Part shown: piece by piece, positions 8,835 through 18,524 of the stretch
Layout: each line of letters opens with the position of its first letter
How positions within the stretch are numbered: position 1 is the first letter of the stretch
Source of the DNA: Pseudomonas sp. Seg1
GTDB taxonomy: Bacteria; Pseudomonadota; Gammaproteobacteria; Pseudomonadales; Pseudomonadaceae
DNA: 64,000 nt
NCBI RefSeq assembly: GCF_018326005.1
Contig: NZ_AP021903.1
Coordinates: 3,195,501 to 3,259,500, forward strand
Direction: 5' to 3'
Notes under the pieces: generated by a model
The model's database searches: none
What the model saw: only the letters and a program-made list of their open reading frames with translations
What the model was told of the DNA's origin: nothing
Position numbers and translations under genes: made by a program

Positions 8835-10133
8835 TTATCGCGCATCACACTGCGGCGCAGGCTCGCCGCTCAACGCATCCACCATCGGCGGATGCTCTTG
8901 CACGGCCTGACGCAGATCTTCGGTCACACGCAGTTCCGCCCCTGTCGGCGAAAAAGTCGCTGCCGCCGCAAAAGGTGCGGGATTGGCCGGAACCGGGCGT
9001 TTGCCGCGTCGCCACAAGAAGAAGGTGACCATGCACAGATTGACCAGCGCAAATACCCAGAACAGGCCATTGGCGCCGAACGAGTTCATCACCGGCGAAA
9101 TCATCATCGGACTGATCGCCGACCCCAGTGAGTTAATCAGCAGCAAACCCTGAATCATCGGCACCAACGCTTCGGCAGGGGCGCGGTCGGCGGCGTGGCT
9201 GACGGCAACCGGATAAAGCGCGAATACACCGCCGCCGAGCAGAAACAACATCGCGGCGAGCAGGGTTGGGGACAAAGGAAGCAGGACGATCACCAGCGAT
9301 AACACCGAGCACGCCCCCGTCAGCAGGGTCAGCACCTGCAAACGATCCTTGCGGTCGGACCAGCGTCCGACCGGGTATTGCAGAAGCATGGCGCCGAGGA
9401 TTGTCCAGGCCATCATGCTGCCGACCTCACCGACATTCAGGCCGCTGCGCTGCAGATACAACGGCAGCAAGGTGTAAATCGCCGCGATGCTGACACCCGA
9501 GCCGAAACAGCCGACCAGCCCGGTCGGTGTCACGCCCAGCAGTTGCCGTGGTTTGAGCGGTTCCACCTGATCGAGCAGGGGCGACACGCGCGGCAGGATC
9601 ACGATCGGCAACACCGACAGTGAGGCGAGCATGCCGGCGACCATGAACGGTGCGCTGTCGCTCAATCCAGTAATTTTGCCCAACGTTGCCTGCCCAAGCA
9701 CACCGGCGCCATACAAGACGATCATGTACAGCGCGAGCAAGCGGCCGCGGATCTTCGCGTCGCCCGCCAGCAGCAGCCAGCTTTCGATCACCAGAAATAC
9801 GCCGACCGTGGCCCAGCCGTTGATCAGGCGCAGGGCGAACCAGCCCCAAGTGTCATAGAACAATCCCTGCAGCAGGATGGTCACGGCGATCAGCGAAGCA
9901 AAGCTGCCGTAGGCGCGGATATGGCCGATGCGCAGAATCAAGCGGTCATTGAACACGGCGCCTAGCGTGAGACCGATAAAGTAGGCCGATGAAACCACAC
10001 CGATCATCGTCGCCGAGGCACCGGCGGCGTCCAGTCGAAGGGTGGTCAGCGAAGACAGAAAACCGTTACCCAGGGCAACAATGAACAGCCCGAGCAGGGG
10101 CGCCAGCGCCATGGCCAGCAAACGCGGAGACAT
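8835..10133 (-). CDS. MFS transporter (YcaD/YhhS-like)
   Basis: A 432-residue MFS protein with twelve helices and an extended hydrophilic C-terminal tail of about 45 residues. The start at 10133 (MSPRLLAMALAPLLGLF) lies directly before helix 1 and has CCAGAGG upstream; longer readings to 10349 add non-membrane sequence and are rejected. GRWSDRKDRLQVL, in the loop between the two halves, is the MFS motif-A copy. The YcaD-type group is mostly uncharacterised and the substrate is unknown. Confidence 0.85.
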   Translation of the reverse strand: MSPRLLAMALAPLLGLFIVALGNGFLSSLTTLRLDAAGASATMIGVVSSAYFIGLTLGAVFNDRLILRIGHIRAYGSFASLIAVTILLQGLFYDTWGWFALRLINGWATVGVFLVIESWLLLAGDAKIRGRLLALYMIVLYGAGVLGQATLGKITGLSDSAPFMVAGMLASLSVLPIVILPRVSPLLDQVEPLKPRQLLGVTPTGLVGCFGSGVSIAAIYTLLPLYLQRSGLNVGEVGSMMAWTILGAMLLQYPVGRWSDRKDRLQVLTLLTGACSVLSLVIVLLPLSPTLLAAMLFLLGGGVFALYPVAVSHAADRAPAEALVPMIQGLLLINSLGSAISPMMISPVMNSFGANGLFWVFALVNLCMVTFFLWRRGKRPVPANPAPFAAAATFSPTGAELRVTEDLRQAVQEHPPMVDALSGEPAPQCDAR

Positions 10134-10494
10134 AAAAACCTCTGGAGATCGAACAGCACAACGTGCGCCTCTGCGCAGGTGATTGCCAAGCCGAAAAAAT
10201 GTGTGGGGCGAGTGCCTGCCGAACGGGCAGGGCTGTAGGGCCGGACACCCATCAGCGAGGTGTGCCCAGGCATTCAGGTGGACGTCAGTCACCGGTTTCG
10301 GTGACTGCAAGAACGCGCGGGATTCTAAGGCTTGTACGGAATTTGCCAATGGCTGTTGGCTGCGGCGGTTGGACGCAGGTGAAAAGCCTTGAGGCCCCCA
10401 CTGCAGTTGATCAATGACACTGCAAAGTTCTAACGTCGGTTGATGTCGCTCACGGCAGCGAGCCCGAAGCCTTCAAGGCTCTTGCCCAATTTGG
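10134..10494. other. Gene-poor spacer
   Basis: About 360 bases between the MFS start and the terminator of the flavin oxidoreductase gene. It should contain the reverse-strand MFS promoter. Short open frames here show no recognisable protein. Confidence 0.5.
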
Positions 10495-10529
10495 CAAAAA
10501 AAAAGGCAGAGCGCTTCGCAGCGTCTGCC
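10495..10529 (-). terminator. Terminator of the flavin oxidoreductase gene
   Basis: Read on the minus strand, GGCAGA (10524-10529) pairs with TCTGCC (10505-10510) and an inner CGCT/AGCG stem, then runs into nine T residues (the A run at 10496-10504). It lies 74 bases past the stop of the Old Yellow Enzyme gene and fits a strong intrinsic terminator. Confidence 0.85.
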
Positions 10530-10602
10530 GTCCATTCGCAATGCTGTAGTTCAAACCGCAATTTATTCTCTGGGTCGCTCAATCCGGACAGGCTCTCCTG
10601 CC

Positions 10603-11715
10603 TCAAGCATGAAATGGATAATCAATGTACCCACGCTGATCCCCGCCAAAAAAGCTACTCGGGTCCGGCGCGTTGAGTGGCAGGCCATCGTGAAGCCGAC
10701 GCGGCAGGTCCGGGTTGGCCAGGAACGGGCGGCCGAATGCAATGATGTCGGCACGATCGGCGATCAGCGCCTGTTCGGCAGATTGCGCATCGTAGCCGCC
10801 CGCCAGGATCAGCACGCCGTTCCAGGTCTTGCGCAATTGGGCAATGATCGCGTCCCAGCGCGGGTCGAAATTTTCATCCTTGACTGTGCCGACCATCGCC
10901 GGCTCGACCAAGTGCAGATACGCCAGATTCCATTGATTGAGCGCTTCGACGAGGTGGCCGAAGGTTGCCTCCGGAGTGTCATCGCCCATGCCCATGAAGC
11001 GGCCCATCGGCGTCAGGCGTACGCCGACTCGCTCGGCGCCGACTTCTTCAGCCACGGCCGCGACCACTTCCAACAGAAACCGCGCGCGGTTTTCCACACT
11101 GCCGCCATAGGCATCGTCACGCTGGTTGCTGTTGCTGTTAAGAAACTGATCGAGCAGGTAACCGTTGCCGGCATGAATCTCTACACCGTCCATGCCCGCT
11201 TTCAGCGCGTTGCGCGCGGCCACGCGGTAGTCCTCGACGATGCCGGCGATTTCCGCCGTTTCCAACGCGCGCGGCACCGGCACATCTCCCCAGACACCGT
11301 TACCGTTTTCGTCGACGATAAACGTCTTGCCAGGCACCGGCAGCGCGCTAGGCGCAACCGGCAGGCCGGCGTCGGGTTGAAAGCTGGGGTGGGACACCCG
11401 GCCGACGTGCCACAGTTGCATGAAGATCAGACCGCCGGCCTCGTGCACCGCCGCGCTGACGTCACGCCACGCCTGGACCTGCTCAGGGCTGTAGATGCCC
11501 GGCGTCCAGGCGTAACCCTGAGCCTGCCGGGAGATTTGCGTGGCCTCGGTGATGATCAGTGCGGCGCTGGCCCGTTGGCGGTAATACTCGGCGTTCATGG
11601 ACGTTGGCACATCCCCCGGTTGGCCGGCGCGTGAGCGCGTCAACGGCGCCATCGCCACGCGATGGGCGAGGGTGTAAGGACCGAGTGCGAGGGGTTGGAA
11701 CAGGCGACGGGTCAT
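10603..11715 (-). CDS. nemA: Old Yellow Enzyme family NADH:flavin oxidoreductase (NemA-type)
   Basis: A 370-residue FMN-dependent ene-reductase. It shows the family N-terminus (LFQPLALGPYTLAHRVAMAPLTRSRA), the substrate-binding pair in GVEIHAGNGYLLDQFLNS near residue 185, NQRDDAYGGSVENRARF near 202, and the FMN phosphate loop FGRPFLANPDLPRRL near 328. Length is standard for the N-ethylmaleimide reductase/xenobiotic reductase subgroup, which reduces activated alkenes and nitro compounds with NAD(P)H. Neighbouring genes are unrelated. The nemA symbol is by family resemblance only. Confidence 0.85.
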   Translation of the reverse strand: MTRRLFQPLALGPYTLAHRVAMAPLTRSRAGQPGDVPTSMNAEYYRQRASAALIITEATQISRQAQGYAWTPGIYSPEQVQAWRDVSAAVHEAGGLIFMQLWHVGRVSHPSFQPDAGLPVAPSALPVPGKTFIVDENGNGVWGDVPVPRALETAEIAGIVEDYRVAARNALKAGMDGVEIHAGNGYLLDQFLNSNSNQRDDAYGGSVENRARFLLEVVAAVAEEVGAERVGVRLTPMGRFMGMGDDTPEATFGHLVEALNQWNLAYLHLVEPAMVGTVKDENFDPRWDAIIAQLRKTWNGVLILAGGYDAQSAEQALIADRADIIAFGRPFLANPDLPRRLHDGLPLNAPDPSSFFGGDQRGYIDYPFHA

Positions 11716-11885
11716 GGGTAGCTCCAGATATCAATAAAGGGAATTCAAGCGCGGCAGCGGTGCCGCGAACCAGTGGAGCTAACTTAACCGGGTGTAGCGG
11801 GGCTGATAATCGGTGGCCGGCGCTACGCTGTTTTGCGCAGGGCGCAACGGCACCCGTGCTCATCGGCGATGAACACGGGCGTGGC

Positions 11886-14120
11886 TCAGGCGGGTGGGTT
11901 GGAGCGGGTCAGCGGCAGATTCAGCCAGCGCCGGCCGGTGGCGTTGGCGACAGCGTTGCCAAGGGCGGCAGCCATCGGCCCCTGGACGATTTCAGCGGCA
12001 CCGAGGAAGGGTTCTCCCGGCTGGTCGAGCAAATGTACATCGACTTTTTTCGGCAGTTGCGTGAAACGCAGAATCGGATAACCGCTCCAGTCGTAGCTGC
12101 GAATGCCGCCCGCTTCGTAGGCGACTTTTTCATACAGGGTCCAGCTCGCGGACTGGACGATGCCGCCCTCGACCTGATTGCGCAGGCCATCGGGGCTGAC
12201 GATCTGGCCGACGTCCACCGCCGTCACCACGTGATCGACGCGGATCTCGCCGGTCTGCGGATGCACCCGCAGCTTCACCGCGATGGCGCAGTAACCCATG
12301 ATGTTTTTGTAGCGGGCAAAAGCGAAACCGATACCGGCGCCGGGCTCGCCGCTTTTCTGCGGCCAACCGATCTCATCACGCACACGTTCTACGACCGCGC
12401 GAGCACGCGGGTCGCTGAGATGGGCCAGACGCAACGCGACCGCGTCGATCCCGGCCCGGATCGCCAGTTCGTCGATACTCGCCTCGATGGCGAAGATGTT
12501 GATGTGCGCACCCAGCGAACGCATGGCCGAGGTGCGAAAGGGCATCTGGGTGACGAAGGTCATGTTGATGCGCGTCGAGTTGAGGTCGTACAGCGGCACC
12601 GCGTTGCGATCACCATCGCCTTCGGGCTGGGCGATCGGCACGGAGGGCGCCGAAGCGAAGGGCCGCGCGAGCAAGCGTGCCGGCAACAGACGCCCGGCGT
12701 TGACGATGCGTTCGTTGTGCGGCGTGGTCCACAGTTCGTAGGCCCAGTCCTGCAGGCGGCCCTGAGCGAGGCCGGCGTCGACTTCGGTGACCATCGCCGA
12801 GCTATACGGCTCCCATAGATTTTCCTGCTCGCGCATCCATTGCACGCGCACCGGCGTACCGGGCATGCGCATGGCGATCAATGCTGCATCGGCGGCGGCA
12901 TCATCGGCGCCGTTGTGCCCGTAACACCCTGAGCCTTCGGCATGAATACAGCGCACCCGCTCAAGTGGCAGACCGAGCATTTCGGCAATGCCGGCGCGCA
13001 GCGGGTAAACGCCCTGGGTGTGGGTCCAGACGGTGAGAGCGCCGTCCTTGAACCAGGCCACTGCGCAAGACGGGCCGATCGAGCCGTGCATCAGATACTG
13101 CTTGGTGACCCGCGCCTGAAAACGTGTGTCGGCCGCGCCGCTCGGCGTGCCGTTGTTGCTGATCGGATAGCGTCGTGAGGGCAGGCGTTTGAGCAGACCA
13201 TGAATCTCGGCCGCCTCGGGAATCGCCTCGCCCTCGTTCCATTGCGTCACCTCGTTGGCACGGCGCATGGCTTTGATCGCTTGCCACTCATCACGGGCGA
13301 CCACCGCCAGATAGTTGCCGTCGCGGATCACCTTGGCCACGCCAGACAGCGTTTCGATGGACGCCGCATCGAACGCTTGCAGCGCGCAGCCCGGACGGGG
13401 CGGGCGGATCACCCGCGCATGCAGCATGCCCGGCAGGCGCATGTCCTGGACGAATGCTGCGCCACCGCTGACCTTTGCCGGGATGTCGAGGCGCGGCAAC
13501 GAATGGCCGATGAGTTTGAAGTCAGCGGCGGCCATCGCCGGTGACTGAGCCTTGGCATATTGATGCACATTGACATGTCTGACCGCGTCGGCGTAACTCA
13601 TCCGCTGAGCGGCCGGGCCTTCGATCACCCCGTCGCGGGTGCTCAGCAGCGCTGCATCGACCTGCCAACTGCGCGCGGCGGCATCGACGAGCAGTTCGCG
13701 GACCTGCGCGGCGGCGTTATACAACGCGGTACCGCTGTCGAAAATGCTGTGGCTGCCGGCGGTGTAGCCTTCGTTGGGCGTCAGCGCGGTGTCGGCGGTG
13801 AGCAGGTTGATGGAGGTTGCCGGTACCTGCAAACGCTCGGCGGCGATTTGCAGCAGCGCGGTTTTCACGCCGGTGCCCAATTCGACCTTGCCGGTGTAGA
13901 CGGTAATGCCGTCGGCGCCGATGCGGATCCAGGCGTCGAGCCACGGGTTGGTGCGCAGGCTTCCGGGAAGGTCGGGGGCGAGGACCACGGTGCCGAGCGT
14001 ATCGACTTCCGTATCGGCCAACACACGTCGCGCCACCGGCATCAGGGTGAACGCCATCAGCAGAGCACCGCCACGCAGGAAGGCGCGCCGACTTGGGTTC
14101 AATTCATTCGACTCACTCAT
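11886..14120 (-). CDS. Molybdopterin-binding subunit of xanthine-dehydrogenase-family oxidoreductase
   Basis: About 744 residues. The start at 14120 is chosen because it overlaps the stop of the upstream iron-sulfur subunit by four bases (ATGA) and is followed by a twin-arginine signal (NPSRRAFLRGGALL), implying export of the folded cofactor-loaded enzyme. Two repeated halves carry typical IorB-type segments (GKVELGTGVKTALLQIAAE near 75; EGSGCYGHNGADDAAADAAL near 395). The family oxidises aldehydes or N-heterocycles, inserting oxygen from water. With the small subunit and a tri-haem cytochrome it forms a periplasmic or membrane-associated dehydrogenase. Isoquinoline, nicotinate and aldehyde oxidation are all possible. 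Confidence 0.88.
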   Translation of the reverse strand: MSESNELNPSRRAFLRGGALLMAFTLMPVARRVLADTEVDTLGTVVLAPDLPGSLRTNPWLDAWIRIGADGITVYTGKVELGTGVKTALLQIAAERLQVPATSINLLTADTALTPNEGYTAGSHSIFDSGTALYNAAAQVRELLVDAAARSWQVDAALLSTRDGVIEGPAAQRMSYADAVRHVNVHQYAKAQSPAMAAADFKLIGHSLPRLDIPAKVSGGAAFVQDMRLPGMLHARVIRPPRPGCALQAFDAASIETLSGVAKVIRDGNYLAVVARDEWQAIKAMRRANEVTQWNEGEAIPEAAEIHGLLKRLPSRRYPISNNGTPSGAADTRFQARVTKQYLMHGSIGPSCAVAWFKDGALTVWTHTQGVYPLRAGIAEMLGLPLERVRCIHAEGSGCYGHNGADDAAADAALIAMRMPGTPVRVQWMREQENLWEPYSSAMVTEVDAGLAQGRLQDWAYELWTTPHNERIVNAGRLLPARLLARPFASAPSVPIAQPEGDGDRNAVPLYDLNSTRINMTFVTQMPFRTSAMRSLGAHINIFAIEASIDELAIRAGIDAVALRLAHLSDPRARAVVERVRDEIGWPQKSGEPGAGIGFAFARYKNIMGYCAIAVKLRVHPQTGEIRVDHVVTAVDVGQIVSPDGLRNQVEGGIVQSASWTLYEKVAYEAGGIRSYDWSGYPILRFTQLPKKVDVHLLDQPGEPFLGAAEIVQGPMAAALGNAVANATGRRWLNLPLTRSNPPA

Positions 14121-14590
14121 GTCAGGCTCCCGTTGTGCCCTGCCACCTGTTTGATCGCCTCGATAATCCGCAAGTGCGTTCCGCAGCGGCACAGGTTACC
14201 GGCCATGTGCTCACGAATGGTGGCCTCATCAGGGTGTCGATTACGCTCAAGCAACGCCTGCGCGCGCATCAGCATGCCGGCAATGCAGTAGCCGCATTGC
14301 GCGGCCTGTTTCTCGATGAATGCGGCTTGCAGGGGGCCGGGTTGTTCCGCGCTGCCGAGGCTTTCCACGGTGCGGATTTTTTTGCCTTCGAGGCCGGCGC
14401 AGGGCGTCAGGCAGGCGAACACCGGTTGATCATCGACGATCACCGTGCAGGCGCCGCATTGGCCGAGACCGCATCCGTATTTGGCGCCGTTGAGGTTCAA
14501 GTGATTGCGCAGCGCATACAGCAGCGGCATGTCTGGCTCCAGCTCAAGCGGTTGCGCGGCTCCGTTGACGTTGAGGGTGATCTGGCTCAT
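14117..14590 (-). CDS. (2Fe-2S) small subunit of molybdenum hydroxylase
   Basis: 157 residues with both clusters visible: the plant-ferredoxin-type CGLGQCGACTV near residue 40 with CLTPC about 18 residues later, and the helical C-terminal cluster CGYC near 98 with CRC near 134 (GNLCRCGTHLRII). This is the IorA/CoxS-type subunit that passes electrons from the molybdopterin site to the cytochrome. Stop and start codons overlap by four bases with the genes on both sides, so the three genes are translationally coupled. Confidence 0.93.
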   Translation of the reverse strand: MSQITLNVNGAAQPLELEPDMPLLYALRNHLNLNGAKYGCGLGQCGACTVIVDDQPVFACLTPCAGLEGKKIRTVESLGSAEQPGPLQAAFIEKQAAQCGYCIAGMLMRAQALLERNRHPDEATIREHMAGNLCRCGTHLRIIEAIKQVAGHNGSLT

Positions 14591-15867
14591 TTCGTCTCCT
14601 GACGTAACGCTTCAATAGTGGAAGAGAGGTCGGCCCACGGCTGATCGGGGCTGGCTTGCTGACGCAGATACGCGGCCAGTGCGGCGAGTTGTGCGTTGTC
14701 CAGGCTGGCGGCGAATGCAGGCATGATCGGGCCGGGCGATCCGGGTGTGGCGGGCAGACCTTCAAGCACGGTTTTGAGGAAGTTGCGCGAACTGGCCGCT
14801 TGCAGCGCCGAGGTGTTTTGCAGGCCCGGGCGACCATCGATGGTGCGCATCGGCGCCACCGGGCCATGGCAACCGGCGCAGGCGCTGCTGAAGAGCAGGG
14901 CGCCGTTCGAAGGGGTTGCCGGTTCACTGGCAGGCGTCTTCGGTGTCGTCTCTGTCACCGAACGCGGGTTTTCCAGGCTGAGCAGATACTCGGCAATCGC
15001 CTCGGCCTCACTAGCGGGCAAGCGGGCCAGACTCAAGCTGACCGGACGCATCGGGCCGGCGGGTGTGCCGTGGCCATCGACGATCTCGGCGCGCAGATAG
15101 CCCACCAGTTGCTCGCGACTCCACGGGTTGCTGCGTTGGCCCATACCGACCAGCGCGGGCGCCTGCCAGCCATCGACGCTGCCGCCCTGCAGATATTCCG
15201 CGGATTTTTCCGCGCCGATCAGGTTCAGCGGCGAATGGCAGCCGGCGCAATGGCCCGGACCGTCAACCAGATAATGCCCGCGATTCCACGCCTCGCTGCG
15301 CTGCGCCAGCGGCGTCAGTGGCTCACCGTGCAGAAACAGCAGGTTCCAGAACGCCACCAATGGCCGAATGTTCATCGGAAAATTCATCCGGTTCTGCTCA
15401 GCCGGCGCGTGCACGGCGGGGCCGCTCATCAAGTAGGCATAGGCGTCGGCGATGTCTGCTGGGCTCATGCGCCGGTAGTGCACGTAGGGGAACGCCGGAT
15501 AGAGGAAGTGACCATCGCGAGCAATGCCCTGACGCATCGCCCGCTCAAAGGCTGGCAGTGACCATTGGCCGATACCGGTCTCGGCGTCCGGGGTGATGTT
15601 GGTGCTGTACAGCGTGCCGAAGGGCGTTACCAACGGCAGCCCGCCGGCCAGATATTCACCACCGGGGCGGGTATGGCAGACCGCACAATCGCCGGCCTCG
15701 ACCACCCGCGCCCCGCGTTGCAACTGCGCAGTATCGAACATCGTCGGGCGCTCGATCGGCGCAATTGCCGGGCGCCACATCAGCCAAACGGCACCGATCA
15801 GGCCGAGCACGGCGACCACTGCCACGCTGATCCAAAGCGTTCTGGACTTCAGGAAGTGGCGGTTCAT
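14587..15867 (-). CDS. Tri-haem c-type cytochrome, electron acceptor subunit
   Basis: About 426 residues. An N-terminal anchor (LWISVAVVAVLGLIGAVWLMW) precedes three cytochrome c domains, each with one CxxCH site: CAVCH near residue 57, CAGCH near 205, CAGCHG near 330. This matches the gluconate/aldehyde dehydrogenase-type cytochrome subunit paired with IorAB-like enzymes and would pass electrons to the quinone pool or oxidase. It is first in the operon. The start at 15867 gives a short N-terminus directly before the anchor; longer readings to 15975 add no recognisable sequence. Confidence 0.9.
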   Translation of the reverse strand: MNRHFLKSRTLWISVAVVAVLGLIGAVWLMWRPAIAPIERPTMFDTAQLQRGARVVEAGDCAVCHTRPGGEYLAGGLPLVTPFGTLYSTNITPDAETGIGQWSLPAFERAMRQGIARDGHFLYPAFPYVHYRRMSPADIADAYAYLMSGPAVHAPAEQNRMNFPMNIRPLVAFWNLLFLHGEPLTPLAQRSEAWNRGHYLVDGPGHCAGCHSPLNLIGAEKSAEYLQGGSVDGWQAPALVGMGQRSNPWSREQLVGYLRAEIVDGHGTPAGPMRPVSLSLARLPASEAEAIAEYLLSLENPRSVTETTPKTPASEPATPSNGALLFSSACAGCHGPVAPMRTIDGRPGLQNTSALQAASSRNFLKTVLEGLPATPGSPGPIMPAFAASLDNAQLAALAAYLRQQASPDQPWADLSSTIEALRQETK

Positions 15868-16162
15868 GGGACAGAGAAAAACGCGGTGGGCAATGGCAGA
15901 ACGGATGGGATACGGGTCATGACAACGCTCCTTGTGACCGCCGGGGAAGGGCGCCGCTGAGGGCGGCGGCGCCATGGGTCAAAGCGTAGAGATACCGCCG
16001 GCGCGGGAGAATCATCGGCGCACGCAACAGCGCGTTGCGCGAGAAGCAACGCCTGCGCCGTTGCGCCGGACGCATCACTGCGTTGCCCGCCGCGTGGATT
16101 CTGCGCATCGCCACAGGGCCGTAGCCTTGGCCGCACTTTCCTGAACTCAATGAGGTGTCATC
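15868..16162. promoter_or_regulatory. Divergent promoter region, cytochrome operon and MFS gene
   Basis: 295 bases between divergent starts. It must drive both the molybdenum hydroxylase operon (minus) and the MFS gene (plus). No unmistakable -35/-10 pair or operator was found by eye. Confidence 0.45.
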
Positions 16163-17362
16163 ATGCTCACGGGCAACCCGGTCGTTGCGACCAACGCCGA
16201 ACAGCCGGCAGGGCTTTCCGGCCTGATGGTCGCGTTCCTGGCATTCTGCTGCGGAGCGGTTGTGGCCAATCTTTATTACGCACAGCCGATCGTCGAACTG
16301 ATTGCACCGCAGATCGGTCTGTCCAGCGCCAATGCCAGCCTGATCGTTTCGCTGACGCAGTTTGGTTACGCGCTGGGCCTGTTGCTGCTGGTGCCGCTGG
16401 CCGACCTGATGGAGAACCGTCGGCTGGTGGTCGGCTTCACCCTCGCGGCGAGTGTCACGCTGTTGTGCGCCGGGCTGACCCATTCACCGTCGATGTTCCT
16501 GGTGTTGTCTTTGCTGATCGGCCTGACCTCGGTGGCCGTGCAGATTCTAGTGCCGCTGGCGGCGCACCTGGCGCCGGAGGCCAGCCGTGGCCGCGTCGTC
16601 GGCAATATCATGAGCGGTCTGCTGCTGGGGATTCTGTTGTCGCGGCCACTGTCGAGCCTGTTGGTCGACGTGTTCGGCTGGCGTGGGGTGTTTTACAGCG
16701 CAGCGGGTCTGATGGCCGTCATCGCTCTGATTACCGCCGTGGCACTGCCGCGTCGGCTGCCGACGCATAAGGCCACGTATGCTGCGCTGATCGGTTCGGT
16801 GTTTGCCTTGGCTCGGCGTTATCCGGTGTTGCGTCAGCGTTCGCTGTATCAAGGGCTGCTGTTTGCCAGCTTCAGCCTGTTCTGGACCCTCGCACCGATT
16901 GAATTGATACGTCATCACGGCTTCACCCAGGCACACGTGGCGATCTTCGCGCTGGTCGGTGCGGTGGGTGCCATTGCAGCGCCGATTGCCGGGCGTCTGG
17001 CCGATGCCGGGCATGGTCGTCGCGGCACACTGGTCGCGTTGTTGCTGGCGCCGGTGGCGCTGTTGATCGCTGCGCTCCCGGGCAGCGGCTATGTCTGGCT
17101 GGTGGTGTGCGCGGTGCTGCTGGATTTCGCCGTGCAATTGAACATGGTGCTCGGCCAGCGTGAGGTGTACGCCCTCGATCCCCACAGCCGTGCGCGCCTG
17201 AACGCCGTGTACATGACCAGCATTTTCGTCGGCGGTGCGGTGGGGTCTCTGGTGGCGAGCCCGCTGTACGAGCATTTTGGCTGGAACCTGTCCGCCGTCG
17301 CGGTGGCGCTGCTGCCAGCGCTGGCGCTCGGATTATTCCTGAGCCGCAAGGCCGATGTCTGA
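16163..17362 (+). CDS. MFS transporter (YnfM/NepI-like)
   Basis: A 399-residue, twelve-helix MFS exporter. Typical features are ANLYYAQPIVELIAPQIGLS near residue 37 and the motif-A region LLLVPLADLMENRRLVVG near 75. It overlaps the reading frame leading to the LysR gene, whose probable start is 95 bases downstream, so the two could form one unit. The substrate is unknown; the group includes arabinose and purine-nucleoside exporters and drug pumps. Confidence 0.87.
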   Translation: MLTGNPVVATNAEQPAGLSGLMVAFLAFCCGAVVANLYYAQPIVELIAPQIGLSSANASLIVSLTQFGYALGLLLLVPLADLMENRRLVVGFTLAASVTLLCAGLTHSPSMFLVLSLLIGLTSVAVQILVPLAAHLAPEASRGRVVGNIMSGLLLGILLSRPLSSLLVDVFGWRGVFYSAAGLMAVIALITAVALPRRLPTHKATYAALIGSVFALARRYPVLRQRSLYQGLLFASFSLFWTLAPIELIRHHGFTQAHVAIFALVGAVGAIAAPIAGRLADAGHGRRGTLVALLLAPVALLIAALPGSGYVWLVVCAVLLDFAVQLNMVLGQREVYALDPHSRARLNAVYMTSIFVGGAVGSLVASPLYEHFGWNLSAVAVALLPALALGLFLSRKADV

Positions 17363-17456
17363 ACAGCCGGCGAGTGCGGGCAAGCACGGCGGTACAAGAC
17401 GACGGGGGCACAGTGATGCACAATCATCCGCGTTCCCTATCGACCGGACCCCGCTT

Positions 17457-18380
17457 ATGGACAAGTTGCTGGCACTGAAGATGTTTGTGGAAACCGTGCG
17501 CTGCGGGGGCTATTCCTCGGCAGCGCGCAAACTCGGGATATCAACGTCGTCAGTGACACGGCAAGTGGCAGGGCTGGAACACGAGCTGGGCGCGAGCCTG
17601 CTCAATCGCACCACGCGCAACACCAGCGTGACTGTTGCCGGCCAGACCTATTTCGAAAAAGCCGTGGCGATTCTCGACGCGATCGACGAAGCCGATGCCG
17701 TGGTTGCGGATCGTGGCAGCGAAGCGCAGGGCCGTCTGCGCATCAGCGTGCCGGTGGAGTTTGGGCGACGCCTGATCGCGCCGCACCTGAGCCGCTTGCT
17801 CGAGCGGCATCCGGGTCTGGAGATCAGTCTGTCGCTGAGCGATCAGGTCAGTGACCTGCTCAGCGAGCAGATTGATGTTTCGGTGCGCCTGGGGTCGTCC
17901 GTGGTCAGTGATGACATCGTCAGCAAACGCGTGGGGCATTTCGAACGCTGGGTGGTGGCCAGTCCGGAGTATCTGGCGCGTAGCGCAGCGCTTTGTCACC
18001 CACGGGATTTGCTGGAGCATCAATGCCTGCGTTTCGATTACGGCGCCACACACCAGCACTGGACCTTTCAGAATGAAGATGCGCCCATTCAGCTCAACGT
18101 CCACGGGCGCCTGCAAAGCAATAACGCCGACATCCTGCGCGAAGCAGCCATCGGCGGTGGCGGGGTGACGCTGCTGGCTGACTGGCTGGTACGCGACGAC
18201 GTCGCAGCCGGCCGGCTGACCCGGTTGCTTGAGCATTACGAGGTCAATCCCGGCAGCGCCAGCACCTGCATCAACGCGTTGTATTTACCCAATCACCGAG
18301 GGTCCAGCAGGATCAATGTGTTTATCGATTTCCTGATGGAAATTCTCAGCCCGACGGCCGTGACCACCCCCGCAGCGTAA
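17457..18380 (+). CDS. LysR-family transcriptional regulator
   Basis: 307 residues with the complete LysR plan: helix-turn-helix at 18-45 (GYSSAARKLGISTSSVTRQV), wing NRTTRNTSVTVAG, then the effector domain. The start at 17457 is preferred over an in-frame start at 17355 because LysR proteins begin within a few residues of the first helix (MDKLLALKMFVETV). It is the last gene of the core-like segment and probably regulates the upstream MFS gene or the divergent operon. Confidence 0.87.
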   Translation: MDKLLALKMFVETVRCGGYSSAARKLGISTSSVTRQVAGLEHELGASLLNRTTRNTSVTVAGQTYFEKAVAILDAIDEADAVVADRGSEAQGRLRISVPVEFGRRLIAPHLSRLLERHPGLEISLSLSDQVSDLLSEQIDVSVRLGSSVVSDDIVSKRVGHFERWVVASPEYLARSAALCHPRDLLEHQCLRFDYGATHQHWTFQNEDAPIQLNVHGRLQSNNADILREAAIGGGGVTLLADWLVRDDVAAGRLTRLLEHYEVNPGSASTCINALYLPNHRGSSRINVFIDFLMEILSPTAVTTPAA

Positions 18381-18524
18381 TTCCTGTGGCTCAACGGCGC
18401 CCTGTTCGTGTACTCACATCCACCTACCTCTGGTGAGCGATTGACGGCGTCTGGAAGGGAACTGAGTAGTTCAAGAAGTGCGGGTGATCAAAGGACCTAT
18501 TGGGTCCATTATGCTTAGAAGCTG

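Noticed and set aside
11559..12818. Plus-strand ORF of 419 residues
   Set aside because: Antisense to the well-supported flavin oxidoreductase and molybdopterin subunit genes; composition is that of a shadow frame in GC-rich DNA.
18491..18508. Short hairpin GGACC/GGTCC near the core-island boundary as attachment site or terminator
   Set aside because: Five-base stem without a T tract and no second copy seen; too weak to call.
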